A program made the position numbers and the translations under genes. The notes below the pieces were generated by a model. The model did not search any database, was not told where the DNA came from, and saw only the letters and a program-made list of their open reading frames with translations. A DNA stretch of 64,000 nt from Gracilariopsis chorda (Eukaryota > Rhodophyta > Florideophyceae > Gracilariales > Gracilariaceae), in contig NBIV01000042.1 of the NCBI GenBank assembly GCA_003194525.1, forward strand, positions 310,001 to 374,000, read 5' to 3'. This document shows positions 52,572-62,580 of the stretch, in pieces; the stretch's first letter is position 1; each line of letters begins with the position of its first letter.

Positions 52572-53400
52572 AGAGGCCGTCTACATAACTTCTTTCTCGG
52601 AAAAAAGATAGCATGCGTGGTACCGCACCAGCAGTCCCCGAAACCACAGCCGTCATGCCACACCTCACACCACAAACACCAAGCGAGAAAACAACCACTG
52701 CAATCCAACTCTCGCCCAGTCTTCACCGACTCCAGAAAAGAGCATCAAAACAAGTGCATAACTTGTTCTCCCTCTCTCCATATCATCATCATCATCCAAA
52801 CAGCTGAGCAAAAAGAAACCGCTATACCCCACGCACACACACATCCACACCAACAACGAAAAAGGGTGTCGTCGTCGCATGTCAACATACAACATCATCG
52901 TCCCACAACCTTCTTCACAAATCCAAATGCACAAAAGCATCACCATTATGCGTGTGTGAGTGTCCTAACAGAAAGAAACAATCATAGAAAAAACATATAC
53001 CAGTCCCCGCCAAAAAATATAAAAAGTCCCAACCAAACTCGCATATGTTACAAATATCCCCGCACACAATTTGCACGCGGAGACACTCGAGTCCACGTCA
53101 TCCTGAACACGCAGCAACATGGTACGACCAACCACATCACCAGTCCCAGAACGACAGAAGACGCAACCAACGACGGAGCGGGGGTGGAGGCGAAGGGGGT
53201 ACAGATACGTGAGAAAGGGGGTGAAACGGGCGATCTAGAAGGGAAACGGAGGATGAGGAGGAGGGGAATTAAGCCAGTGAGAGAGCGCGTGTGACAAAAA
53301 GGGCTGCGACTTCGAAATACACATCAAAAAAGACCAAGTCCCGACCACGTTCGGTTGCACGCGCCACTGTCAAAGCAAGAGCACACCGCGTGCCAGTCAC

Positions 53401-55704
53401 CTACACTCCAAAGTCCTGCCCAGCCAACATGGCCTTGGTGCCACCTAACCTCTCCGCCGCTTCTGTAAACGAACTCCAGTTCGATCCGTACAGCGTCTTG
53501 CATTTCGAAAGCGAATACAGATCCGCCAGCGCATACTTGACACACTCCCCATCGCGCTCATCGCAAGAACGCTTGATGGACAGGATTCGCTGCGTTCCGT
53601 AAATCTTTTCCAACTGCTCGATAACTTCAAACGTGTCGGTAGCCACAAAGAACTTCACCGACGGTTTCTCCTTGATAAGCTTGTCCATCTGCTTCATAAA
53701 GTTGTGCACGCCACTCTTGTGGCGCCACATGTCCATAGTCTTGGTAGCCTCATCGCCGTACTCCTGAATGAAGTTCACGTTCTTAATGTCCTTTGACAGA
53801 GTGCGATTGCGAACATGCAACCCGATCACGTTGTCCGAGCCGAGCCCCTTGTCCTCAAGCTCTCGCACCAGCGTGTTCACAGCATCAATGGGCGTCAAAG
53901 ATCTCAAGTGCTCGTTATCCTTGTCCCAGTTGGTGAGCGCCGTGTTCTCAACTTCCATGATGTACGCGCCCTTGTAATACATGTGCTTGTTGGGCAGATC
54001 CTTAATGATCTCTCCCTTCACAGCGCCCTGACCTTCCATTTCCATGTAGTTGTGGAACTTGAATTCGGTCCACACCGAGTCCCACTTCTCTACTTCAGCA
54101 AACGGCCACTGCACAGGCATCTTTTCGAGCACCACAAACTTGTCGCTGAACATGTGCGAGAACTTGGCCTCAATATGACTGTCCGGTTCCCACACGACAA
54201 TAAGCTCTCTGCTCGACTCCTTCGCAAACGACATGCAACTGCCCAGCGCGCGCAGTCGGTTGCCGAGCCCATGCATACAGTGGCACACAAGCACGCGCGG
54301 GATAGGAAGCGCATCCACATCGACCATTTCATTCTGTCGTCCAGCGGCGTCCAATTCAGCGCGCTTGAGCTTTTCGCGGTTCTCCGTGCGCATCATCATG
54401 CGACGTAGCAGCATTTCCTTCGGCTGAATATCCAGGCTGGCAATGATGTCCCACGGCACCTTGTAGCTGTCATGCAGCCGACGGCCGAGAGCAACCGCCC
54501 ACGCCTCGTTGTACTCCTCCGGGGTGACGAGGTCCTTGAGCGCCTTGGGCTTGGCGGCGGCGCGAACGACGACCTTGTTCGAGGAGGCGGAGGCGGAGTC
54601 GTCGTAGTTAGTGGCCATGTGAAGGTCGTTCGACCACGGCTTGAGCTTTTCCAACAGCAACGAGTTGAGGTCAATCTCCACGGCGGCAAACTTGACGCCG
54701 GACTGAGCGCGTCCCGAATTGTCATGCTTGACGTGAGAGACGTGATCGTACGAGATGTTCATTTTCTTCAAGCCAGCGCCGCCCAAGCGGTTGTACAAGT
54801 CCTCATCGTCCCAGCCATAAGTCTGGATACGTTCATCGTAGCCTCCAATGTCCAAGAAGTGCTTCCTGCGAATGAAGACGGCGCCGTTAAGATGCACCTC
54901 ATTCTCGTTACGAGCGAGGTTGTAGTTGCCGGCGTAGTAGTGCTGACCGTCGTGAGTCGGGTCGGTGCTGCCGTCCGCCGCGGTGTCGCCCACGGCGGAG
55001 GAGTGGGTTTGTTGCATGAGTTGGCGGTGGGCAGTGACAAAGTGTGGGCCGACCTGGTAGTCACAGTCGGTGCGAATGACGTGTGAATAACTGGTAGCGT
55101 TGAGAGCCAAGTTGTACGCCCTGGAGAGCACCCACGAGGGCTCGCCCTCGACGCGAATGATCTTGACCTTCTCACCTCCCTCGATAGCCCTGACAACGGG
55201 CTCCAGCGGGGGGTGCGAGCTCCAGTCGACCAGGATAACCTCGTCGACGTCCTTGACGGCGAGCCACGCGGGCACGGTCTTCTTGAGGGTGTCGTGTCGG
55301 CCCATGCACACGGCGGCGAGCGAGACGCCTTCCTTGACGGCATTGGAGGGGACGTTGACGCGGACGGTGGGGGAGAGATTGGACGGTCGCGCTAGGGCGG
55401 AGAGGCCGAGGCGGTCGAGCACGTGGGCGCCGTTGATGCGGGCGGACTCGGCGGCGACGGAGCGGACGGCGCGGGGGGAGTGGGCGAGGAAGAAGAGGAG
55501 AAGCGCGGCTAGCACGAAGGCGATCTGCAGGACGGCGGAGCGGGGGAGGTGGAGGAGATGGGGGGAGGTGGAGGGACGTCGAGACTTGGCGGAGTAGAAC
55601 AGTCCGGCGGAGGTTTGGAACTCGGGGAGACGCTTGATGGGGCGGCGGAGCGCGGCGCCGGAAGTACCATCATCGTAAAAGCGACAGACCTGCGCGCGAG
55701 CCAT
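53401..55704 (-). CDS. Bifunctional Golgi glycosyltransferase: GT-A (GT2/GT7-like) fused to GT-B fucosyltransferase-like
   Basis: A 767-aa intronless protein. Membrane anchor at about 57-75 (VLQIAFVLAALLLFFLAH), so type II topology. Residues about 125-345 form a GT-A domain: VILVDWSSHPPLEPVV, TDCD at 212-215 (DxD metal site) and GAVFIRRKHFLDIGGYDERI followed by GWDDEDLYNRL at 297-307, as in galactosyltransferase/chondroitin-synthase type enzymes. Residues about 470-767 form a second module: CHCMHGLGNRLRALGSCMSF at 474-493, NVIGLHVRNRT at 625-635 and KFFVATDTFEVI, then a Cys-containing end SCDERDGECVKYALADLYSL. This resembles GT-B fucosyltransferases, though the HxRRGD motif is HVRNRT. Donors and acceptors are unknown; a role in matrix polysaccharide or glycoprotein synthesis is inference. 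A 36-G tract (C on this strand) lies 21 bp upstream of the start. Confidence 0.75.
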   Translation of the reverse strand: MARAQVCRFYDDGTSGAALRRPIKRLPEFQTSAGLFYSAKSRRPSTSPHLLHLPRSAVLQIAFVLAALLLFFLAHSPRAVRSVAAESARINGAHVLDRLGLSALARPSNLSPTVRVNVPSNAVKEGVSLAAVCMGRHDTLKKTVPAWLAVKDVDEVILVDWSSHPPLEPVVRAIEGGEKVKIIRVEGEPSWVLSRAYNLALNATSYSHVIRTDCDYQVGPHFVTAHRQLMQQTHSSAVGDTAADGSTDPTHDGQHYYAGNYNLARNENEVHLNGAVFIRRKHFLDIGGYDERIQTYGWDDEDLYNRLGGAGLKKMNISYDHVSHVKHDNSGRAQSGVKFAAVEIDLNSLLLEKLKPWSNDLHMATNYDDSASASSNKVVVRAAAKPKALKDLVTPEEYNEAWAVALGRRLHDSYKVPWDIIASLDIQPKEMLLRRMMMRTENREKLKRAELDAAGRQNEMVDVDALPIPRVLVCHCMHGLGNRLRALGSCMSFAKESSRELIVVWEPDSHIEAKFSHMFSDKFVVLEKMPVQWPFAEVEKWDSVWTEFKFHNYMEMEGQGAVKGEIIKDLPNKHMYYKGAYIMEVENTALTNWDKDNEHLRSLTPIDAVNTLVRELEDKGLGSDNVIGLHVRNRTLSKDIKNVNFIQEYGDEATKTMDMWRHKSGVHNFMKQMDKLIKEKPSVKFFVATDTFEVIEQLEKIYGTQRILSIKRSCDERDGECVKYALADLYSLSKCKTLYGSNWSSFTEAAERLGGTKAMLAGQDFGV

Positions 55705-55724
55705 GCTCTTGTTGTGGGGGAGGT

Positions 55725-55761
<37 letters not shown>

Positions 55762-57498
55762 GGTGGTGGAGGGGAGGAGTTAGAAGGGGGGGGGGGGGAG
55801 GGGGAGGGAGGGGAGATGCGGAAGTGGGGAGGTGTATGTGGTGCTTTGTAGGGGTGGCGAAGAGGCTATAATGGTGTGGGGGGGGGGGGGGGCGCTGTCA
55901 GGCGACGAACATCGCGCGCCACCCGTTTGGTTGAGGGCGTTGACACGTTCATCAGAAGCGCAGCGCGGAGGCACCCGCGCGCTGTTTTGGGGCGTCTTTT
56001 TTGGGGGGCGTCGCGCTGACAGCGCGCGCCGGGACTTACCGTGGGGCGCCTTTACTGGCGAGTATTTAAGGCGCGCGCACGTGTGCGGTGCGGGAATTGT
56101 AGCTGCTTGCCGCTGCCGCGCCCAATGCGGCGCGCCCGCCCGAGCGCGCCGCTTACACGCACAGCGCACAGCGCCCAGCGCCCAGCGCCCAGGCCCCCGA
56201 GTGTCGCGCCAACGCCGTCAGCGCAGCGCCGCCACTACCCCTCATCTGCCTCACAAACTCCTCCTCGGACACGCCGCTCGCGCACCCCGCACGTCGCCAC
56301 ATACTACTTGTCCAGCACTTTCTTGATCCACCGCAACGTCGCTTTTTCCAGTCGCATGATGCAACTACACGGTTGTCGTCAAACTGCCATACATACCACG
56401 CCGCCTTTTCCACGCTTCCCTCGCACTCCGCCATTGCCTCATCCATCACTGTTTAGCTTCAAGTTGCACCTCTCTTTGAGGGCGCACGCCGCCCGTTTTT
56501 TGCGCTGGCCGACAACTTGTTCAGCAATTACCCATTCTAACCCCCCCCTTCACAACCGTCGAGCGCCATTATCCGCCTTCTGACAAATACGTAGTCAAAA
56601 AGCGCCAACCACGCCCCCAACTGCTCTCGCTTCTTTGTTCCATTCTCGCTTCTTTGTTCAACCTATGAAACCCCACTTCACTTCATCCTCCTGCCGCATC
56701 ACACCCTCCCTTCCTTCACGCAGCTTCGCGCGCACATGCAATGCCGCCTTGTGTACGAGCGTTCTGTCTGTCACCGTTTGCTATTGGCTGAGCTTGCATT
56801 TTCCATATCCTAAACCACTTCTTACATTGTAGCACCGCTTACACGTTCTCTCGACCTTTCACCTCCACCTCGCTCCACCTGTGAAGGGTCACCCATGATC
56901 ATCTGCTGCAAACCTCGCTGCAAGCATGCTAAAAAGCGCTTGCCGCTGCTAAAAGGCGTGTCTGTGCTTGCCTTCCATCTTTCTGCCGATTGGCACCCCC
57001 GCGCGCGCGCGCTCTTGCTATCGTCTCTGGTTTCCGTGCGTCTATCAGCAACCTCAACAACCCTGCTTAACTTACGCCTTTGATTGACAAGCATAAAAAC
57101 GCACAGCTTTCAGCTCTCCGTCTTGCTTTCTGCACCTGTACATATCTAAATGCTTGGAGCCAAGCTCTCAAGCACGTGATGTCGCGACTTAACATGCATA
57201 CTCTCAAGTCTGAAGCTGGCCTAACTCTACACGCCACCACATATTCCGTTCTCCCGCCCGACCCGTTGTCTGCGCAGACATGTCAAGATTCCATATATTC
57301 AATACGTGCCCAGTCGCAAGCCCTCGTGCCACCACCGTATCGTTCGCAGCAGCGCAATAATTTTATACAACGTTCATTGAACATTCGATCCACAGTCTAC
57401 TAGTCTGCTACACGTACGTCGTGTTGATGATGATGTACACGACAGTGTCATGCAAACAAAACAAGAAAGAAAAAAAAAAAAAAAAAAAAAGGTCACAT
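55705..57498. other. Intergenic region with poly-G tracts, no gene called
   Basis: Holds the 5' UTR/promoter of the glycosyltransferase gene and the 3' flank of the SDR gene. A TATTTAAG box lies near 56065 on the + strand, in GC-rich sequence. A small minus-strand frame (56153-56449, 98 codons, Trp/Cys-rich) and Arg/Pro-rich plus-strand frames match no family. A run of A (about 57473-57490, interrupted once) adjoins the SDR stop codon. Confidence 0.35.
55725..55760. repeat. Poly-G tract, 36 G, upstream of the glycosyltransferase start
   Basis: The longest homopolymer in the window. On the coding strand it is poly-C and begins 21 bp upstream of the ATG at 55704. 13-G and 15-G runs follow at 55786-55798 and 55878-55892. 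Confidence 0.9.
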
Positions 57499-58299
57499 TC
57501 AGTTGTTGATCCTTCCCCGACTTTGAGAGTACCGCAAACAAGCTGCAACAATCCACATTGCGAGCGACCGCGGCAGCATTCGAAGCGCCACCTTTCTCAA
57601 CCGGTTCATGAAACCGGGCGTACAAAACGTTCGGGTCCCGAACACACGCAGTGCTTCAGATACGCAGACATTCACAGGCATCATGCTAGTAGCAGCGTGC
57701 TTGCCCAAGGCGCTTTCCTTTGGAAGCGTCATTTCAGACTCCACAAATCCAGGTTCCAGTGCCATGCAACAGACGCCATGCTGACGAAACTCTTGATGCA
57801 GCGTACCAGCAAGCGTGGAAACATATGCCTTCGACGATGAATAGGCTGAGAGGTAGGGGATACCTGAGGACGACAAACTGCTGACGAAGATGATACCCCC
57901 TCTTTTTTGCGCGCACATTCTGTTCCCATACGCGTGGGCAAGGTGCGTTACCGCACATATATTCAGAGCGATCAGCTGTTGGAGCGCTTGTTGAGATGAG
58001 CTCAGAAATGGCCCGTGCGTTTCCATGCCAGCATTGTTAATGAGAAGGCCGACTTCAATCGCTGAAGTTTCTTGTACAACGCGCTCAAGGTCTTCGACGG
58101 ATGTGAGATCGGCCACGATTACGACCGTCTTCACCTGGAACGTCGTTCGTAGCTGTGCGGCAAGGAGTTGGAGCCTTTGTTTTCGTCGCGCAACTAGCAC
58201 TACATTGAAGCGCTGCGACGCAAGTTGGCGCGCGAACTCGGCACCGATCCCAGAGGAGGCGCCAGTGATCACCGCCCATGGTCCATACTTGTCGAGCAT
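57499..58299 (-). CDS. Short-chain dehydrogenase/reductase, 17-beta-HSD12/KAR-like
   Basis: A 266-aa classical SDR. It begins MLDKYGPWAVITGASSGIGAE with the full TGxxxGIG motif (12-19), continues with LLINNAG (NNAG near 88-91) and VSSLSSSGIPYLSAYSSSK, with catalytic Ser near 140 and Y153/K157. GxxPGFVESEM follows (LEPGFVESEM). The C-terminus after 215 is helical and basic. The opening KYGPWAVITG is shared with the gene at 60437, so the two are paralogues. The substrate is unknown; the family includes 3-ketoacyl and steroid reductases. The ATG at 58299 gives the shortest consistent N-terminus. Orientation is divergent from the paralogue. Confidence 0.85.
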   Translation of the reverse strand: MLDKYGPWAVITGASSGIGAEFARQLASQRFNVVLVARRKQRLQLLAAQLRTTFQVKTVVIVADLTSVEDLERVVQETSAIEVGLLINNAGMETHGPFLSSSQQALQQLIALNICAVTHLAHAYGNRMCAQKRGGIIFVSSLSSSGIPYLSAYSSSKAYVSTLAGTLHQEFRQHGVCCMALEPGFVESEMTLPKESALGKHAATSMMPVNVCVSEALRVFGTRTFCTPGFMNRLRKVALRMLPRSLAMWIVAACLRYSQSRGRINN

Positions 58300-60436
58300 A
58301 GTCTGTCCCAGAACAAATGGGTTACCAAGGGTAAGCCTTCACCGAATGGCCACCTCTGTTGGGGTTTGCTATGAGTGAGAGCTCGCCGCGCAAGTGCAGA
58401 TGTATTGTAGAGAACTGCGCTTTTCTACGAAGATACTCTGCACTTGGAGAATACAGTACCAGGAACGTCGGGAAGCGTTGGACCGTTTCGCTGTTCGTTT
58501 CATTCAATATGATGGCTTGGATGGCGCTGTACACTACCCGGATGGTGAGTTAGCCGACAGCTTCTCGACGGTTTACCAAGGCACCGGCCTGGCGGGTTGC
58601 AACGGACGTGGAGGTCTCTTTTTGGACAGCGCTGTAAACGTTTATCATACATGAGCTTCTTCGTGGAGGGGTGGCTAAAGCATTATGGTGAGCATCATGC
58701 CGATCACAAGGTGGCCTGACCTTTGGACGGGCGTCACGTTTGTGCTCATTTGTGGCCGGGCTTACCCCAATTGTTTGTCTGTGAGCGCGGGCTGTGCGAC
58801 TCCACGTGTGGCGCAAACGGCGCCGAGCTGGAGTTAGCTACACAACTGTAATAACTTATTTTTGGAAATCGACACTGCTACTTTGCGGCACGCGTTCATT
58901 ATAGCGCCCAATAAAGGCGCCTTCCGCCGCCGATCGAAGCAGCATCGGCGGCAAACTTTGCTGCTTCAGCGCAAGTTGCTTGACCCTTTTTGACGGCAAG
59001 CATCCCCAGCACACGCCGCCCACAACACAGATCGCCACAAGCTGCTCCATTCTCCTCAAAGCACGTGTGCCCTTTTTGCCTCACCTCATCCTGTCGCTTC
59101 ATCCTATTCAACGTGCACAGGCTGCCCCATTCCCGTCGGTACGTACATAATTCATGTATGCACTTTTTAAGACTGCCCGTACATAGCAATCCTACAGTAC
59201 CCTTGTGTATTGCTGCGCAGCCTGTCCCTGTTTTTACCGACGATGAGCTTAGTCCGCGAATACAACACAATGCGGCAAGCAACATTCAAACGCATCATAC
59301 CAGCAGCAGCTTATGACGTCATCCTCCGTACAATTAAGCGAAATCGTCTATCATACAGTACCGGCATCAGTCACCACGGGTAAAGCAAAACAAGCTTTGT
59401 GCGAGCGATTTCATCTCCGGAATCAAAAACTCCCAGCGACACCAAGCTGACGCATCCGACTTCAGGCGCTCACAACCAAAACAACAGTACGCTACGTGCC
59501 CTCGTGTCTGTTGGATACAACAACCCACCCCCTCTCTTTGCACAACGTTTCCCTGGCAGCAGAGAGCATTCGCTATCGAATCCCTTGCGGAATCGTAAGC
59601 AACTCCACAAATCTATTCCTGAACAGAGACGATCCTGGAGGTGCAAAGGTAATGATGCAGTAGTATAAAATCTTAATCTTTTTTTGAAGCCTGAGTTTCG
59701 CGCTATCTGTATGCACAAGGGTGAAGTTTTTTTTAATGCACGCCTAAAGCGTTGTCCCGACCAGTAGCGCGAACAATGAAGTCAGCATTATATGCCAATG
59801 ATTCTGCGAATGACAGCGGAGGAGGACGCGACAAGCATGTCATTTTCAACAACTCATAAGACAAAAGAACGGGTGCCACCTCGGACCGAAGCGAATCAAA
59901 CTGTGCGTTTTCGCTTTGCAAAGGTTGTAAGGCTACGTTTTTCTTCGAGATAGTTTGTGAAGCCCCTACCCTTTGTTACATCCTTCAACTGCACTGAGTT
60001 GTTTGAAGGAGTGTAAAGTATATCTACTTAAGAGCTCTTTAGTCGTCAATAAGAATGAGAGTGCAGGTAAGCTGGTTATAACCCTTAAACCTTTTTAGCC
60101 CTATCTTCTAAGCTCTCACTCTTACTCTCTCTCTCTCTCTCTCGCATATCCAATGGGTTAAACCCAAGAGTGCTATTAGAATCTAATCTTACTCATGGAC
60201 CGTCTCAGCAACATCTGGCAATATCCATCTACGAAGGGTAGCCTTCCCAGGTGGAACACGAGATACGAAGCCAGCAGACCTCTTGACATGGTTGTTTCTG
60301 CCATCCTGTTCGCAGCACTTCACGTTTGCAACAAGAATCACACTGCGAAAACGTGCTTTGCCAGTATCCCAACTGCTCAACGCACGCGCGCACCGCGCTT
60401 CAGTTTAGCTCCATATCCTTCTACCGTCTGAACGGA
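58300..60436. other. Intergenic region between divergent SDR paralogues
   Basis: Holds both promoters. No gene recognised; frames are short (under 130 codons) and match nothing. A (CT)n microsatellite lies at 60125-60143. A TTCGCTTTGC-rich stretch near 59905 and AT-rich sequence near 60010-60060 precede the plus-strand SDR. Confidence 0.35.
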
Positions 60437-61264
60437 ATGCCTTTGCCGTCAGATTTCGCTCAAAAGTACGGTCCTTGGGCTTTGGTGACCGGTGGTTCAG
60501 CTGGAATTGGACTTCAATTCTCCCATCAGCTCGCTGCAGCGGGTCTTAACATCGCAATTGCGGCACTAGGCGAGGAAGAGCTCATCAAAGCTGCAGGTGA
60601 AATTCGAGAAAAGTACGGAGTTGAAACCAAGTACCTCTTGGTAGATCTCACCTCTGAGGACGGATGGCGTAATGTAGTCGAAAGCTACGATGATATAGAG
60701 GTGGGCTTGCTTGTCAACAACGCTGGCATAGAAACCCATGGCTCCCTGTTTCGTGACCCTGTGGAAAAGCATGTGAACATTATTGACCTAAACTGCAAGG
60801 CATTGGTTGCGCTGACCCATGCATTCGGTAGAAGAATGGTCGACAGGAAGCGAGGTGGTATCATTTTCACAAGCAGTCTTCTCTCGACTCCAGCACCATT
60901 TTTCGCGACGTACAGCGCATCAAAGAGCTTTGTCACAAGCTTTGGACGTGCTGTTCGGGAGGAGTTTATACGATACAATGTTCAAGTCACAGTCTCGGAG
61001 CCTGGGATTGTGGAAAGTGATATGAGCAAAAACATAGCTAAGAACATGGACTTCTCGAAAAGTGGGTTCTCAATACAGAAGCCAGATGACTGCGTACGTG
61101 AAGCGCTGGACGCCTTCGCAAGTGGGAAGGTGAAACACATCGCGGGTCTTGGCAATCGGATTTCGATGAATGTGATAAGATCGCTTCCAGAGCCTGTTCA
61201 GATGGCCATGCTGGCTGGCTCGATAGATAGATCAATTTCACCTGAGATACAGAAATTCGATTAG
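60437..61264 (+). CDS. Short-chain dehydrogenase/reductase, paralogue of 57499-58299
   Basis: A 275-aa SDR starting MPLPSDFAQKYGPWALVTGGSAGIG; TGGSAGIG spans 18-25. NNAGIETHG at about 94-102 nearly equals NNAGMETHG in the other copy. TSSLLSTPAPFFATYSASKSF contains the Ser and Y159/K163. An earlier in-frame ATG at 60326 would add 37 residues with no fold counterpart in the paralogue, so the later start is preferred. The KHIAGLGNRI segment near 235-244 matches the CTPGFMNRL position of the other copy. Divergent orientation and about 2.1 kb separation fit an old inverted duplication. Confidence 0.85.
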   Translation: MPLPSDFAQKYGPWALVTGGSAGIGLQFSHQLAAAGLNIAIAALGEEELIKAAGEIREKYGVETKYLLVDLTSEDGWRNVVESYDDIEVGLLVNNAGIETHGSLFRDPVEKHVNIIDLNCKALVALTHAFGRRMVDRKRGGIIFTSSLLSTPAPFFATYSASKSFVTSFGRAVREEFIRYNVQVTVSEPGIVESDMSKNIAKNMDFSKSGFSIQKPDDCVREALDAFASGKVKHIAGLGNRISMNVIRSLPEPVQMAMLAGSIDRSISPEIQKFD

Positions 61265-62061
61265 GGGAACCCAGGGCATCGTTGAAATCAAAGTCGGGTG
61301 CGAGAAATAGATACGCATTCCGTCGAGTTGATTTGGTGACCGGTTGGCTTCTACGGACACCTTTGTACACGTTGATAATGCGTAGTGCCAAGGGTAGTGC
61401 AATTTACTGATTCTTATGGCCTGCCTGCGCTTCATATGAACCTTCCTCTGGGAAGATACCTTCGGTACCTTCGTAGACACGCTTCAGCGATCTGCACTTC
61501 GACTTGCTCAGACCTCACCTTGCAGCCATATTCACGCCTCGCAAATCCTCCGCGATTGATTTGCCGCAGCATCTTTGACTACGACAGGTTCGCCGGCTGA
61601 GAGACGAGGGATCATCCGGGAAGCCAACGCCCCCACCCTTACCTTGGCTTTGCTCCCTGATCTTGGTGCATCCTTGTCGCTGCCAGCTTAGCTCTGTCAT
61701 TGCTGTGCGTGCCACAGTACGTGGCAATTCGATGTGCGTCCCACCGATTTCACAAGTGGCCGTTTCACTGCTGTAAGCCGGGTGGGCGATGCCGGGTCCC
61801 TTTGGTACTAGCGACCGCTACCCAGTGTAGCGTGGCAAGTGTCATCTACAGCCACCCACATCTCCTTCGTTGTACCAAAGGTACCGTGACACTGGCCGTG
61901 TTGTTCAACGCCTGCTGTTCACGTTCTTAAAGCTGCTTTAACTTGCGCGGCACTTCTTCTGTTACTGCCGCAGCGTCTGCACTTCCAGTTTCTTCCAACT
62001 CCTAAATCAGCTCCTAAATCAGCTTCCTTATCGTCACAACTTTCAGACCCTTTCTTTTCAA
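61265..62061. other. Intergenic region upstream of second CBM48 gene
   Basis: No gene recognised. Contains another ACCAAAGGTACCG near 61875, related to the TACCAACGGTACC motif. A direct repeat CTCCTAAATCAG occurs twice near 62000-62025. Likely promoter of the CBM48 gene. Confidence 0.35.
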
Positions 62062-62580
62062 ATGTTTCGCGGTGGGGGTAGCAAGTAAGTAGACGATAAC
62101 CTCTCCAAACCCCACCCACTCATCTCAAGTCAAAACACCCTTCTAACCGCCTTACCACCCACTCACAGAAAGAGCGCCGCTCCAGAAGGCGTCAAGACCG
62201 AATTCGTCTTTGCAGATGGAGCAAAAGACGACGTTCAACTCTCAGGCGACTGGAACGATTGGAAAGCCATTCAGATGTTTCACGAAGGTGCCGGAACATG
62301 GTCCGTCGTAACGCCCGTTCCACCTGGTCCGCACGAGTTCAAGTTCATTGTAGACGGCGAATGGAAACATTCTGAAAGACATCCTACCATTGGCATCGAC
62401 GAAACAAGCTTGAATAATGTAAGATATGTGTTACCGGAACCGGACTTGGGTAGCTCGGAAGATACCCGTTCTAAAAGTGGACATCGCCCGCAAAGAAGGG
62501 ATAGTCGTGCTAGCTCGGCTAGTGTTGACTCTAGTGCTAGTCGTAGGAAGAAGGGCACGGGCTTCTTCTCTAAAAAGTGA
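62062..62580 (+). CDS. CBM48/AMPK-beta-like glycan-binding protein, two exons
   Basis: Exon 1 (62062-62084) encodes MFRGGGS plus two bases of the next codon; the intron (62085-62168, 84 bp) has GTAAGT and CACTCACAG; exon 2 (62169-62580) continues KKSAAPEGVKTEF in frame. The domain reads VFADGAKDDVQLSGDWNDWKAI, MFHEGAGTWSVVTPVPPGP, HEFKFIVDGEWKHSERHPT and NNVRYVLPEPD, an AMPK1_CBM/CBM48 fold with the ligand-contact Trp and VDGEW retained. The tail is a Ser/Arg/Lys-rich disordered segment ending FFSKK, without a CaaX box. It lacks the AMPK-beta C-terminal interaction domain, so it is a small stand-alone glycan-binding protein, probably acting on storage glucan. The splice model fits frame and consensus. 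Confidence 0.75.

Larger units (their letters stand above)
51024..53400. other. G-rich low-complexity intergenic region
   Basis: Contains five of the long poly-G tracts plus GGC/GGT-rich repeats. Long frames on both strands (for example minus 51325-52461 and 50637-51323) translate to Pro- or Gly-rich low-complexity sequence with no domain, and are probably chance frames. It should hold the missing 5' exon and promoter of the CBM48 gene and the 3' end of the glycosyltransferase transcript. Confidence 0.45.

Noticed and set aside
52617-53294. 225-codon plus-strand frame, His/Thr/Gln/Asn-rich
   Set aside because: Composition follows local CAC/ACA bias; no family, and it sits at the 3' flank of the minus-strand glycosyltransferase gene.
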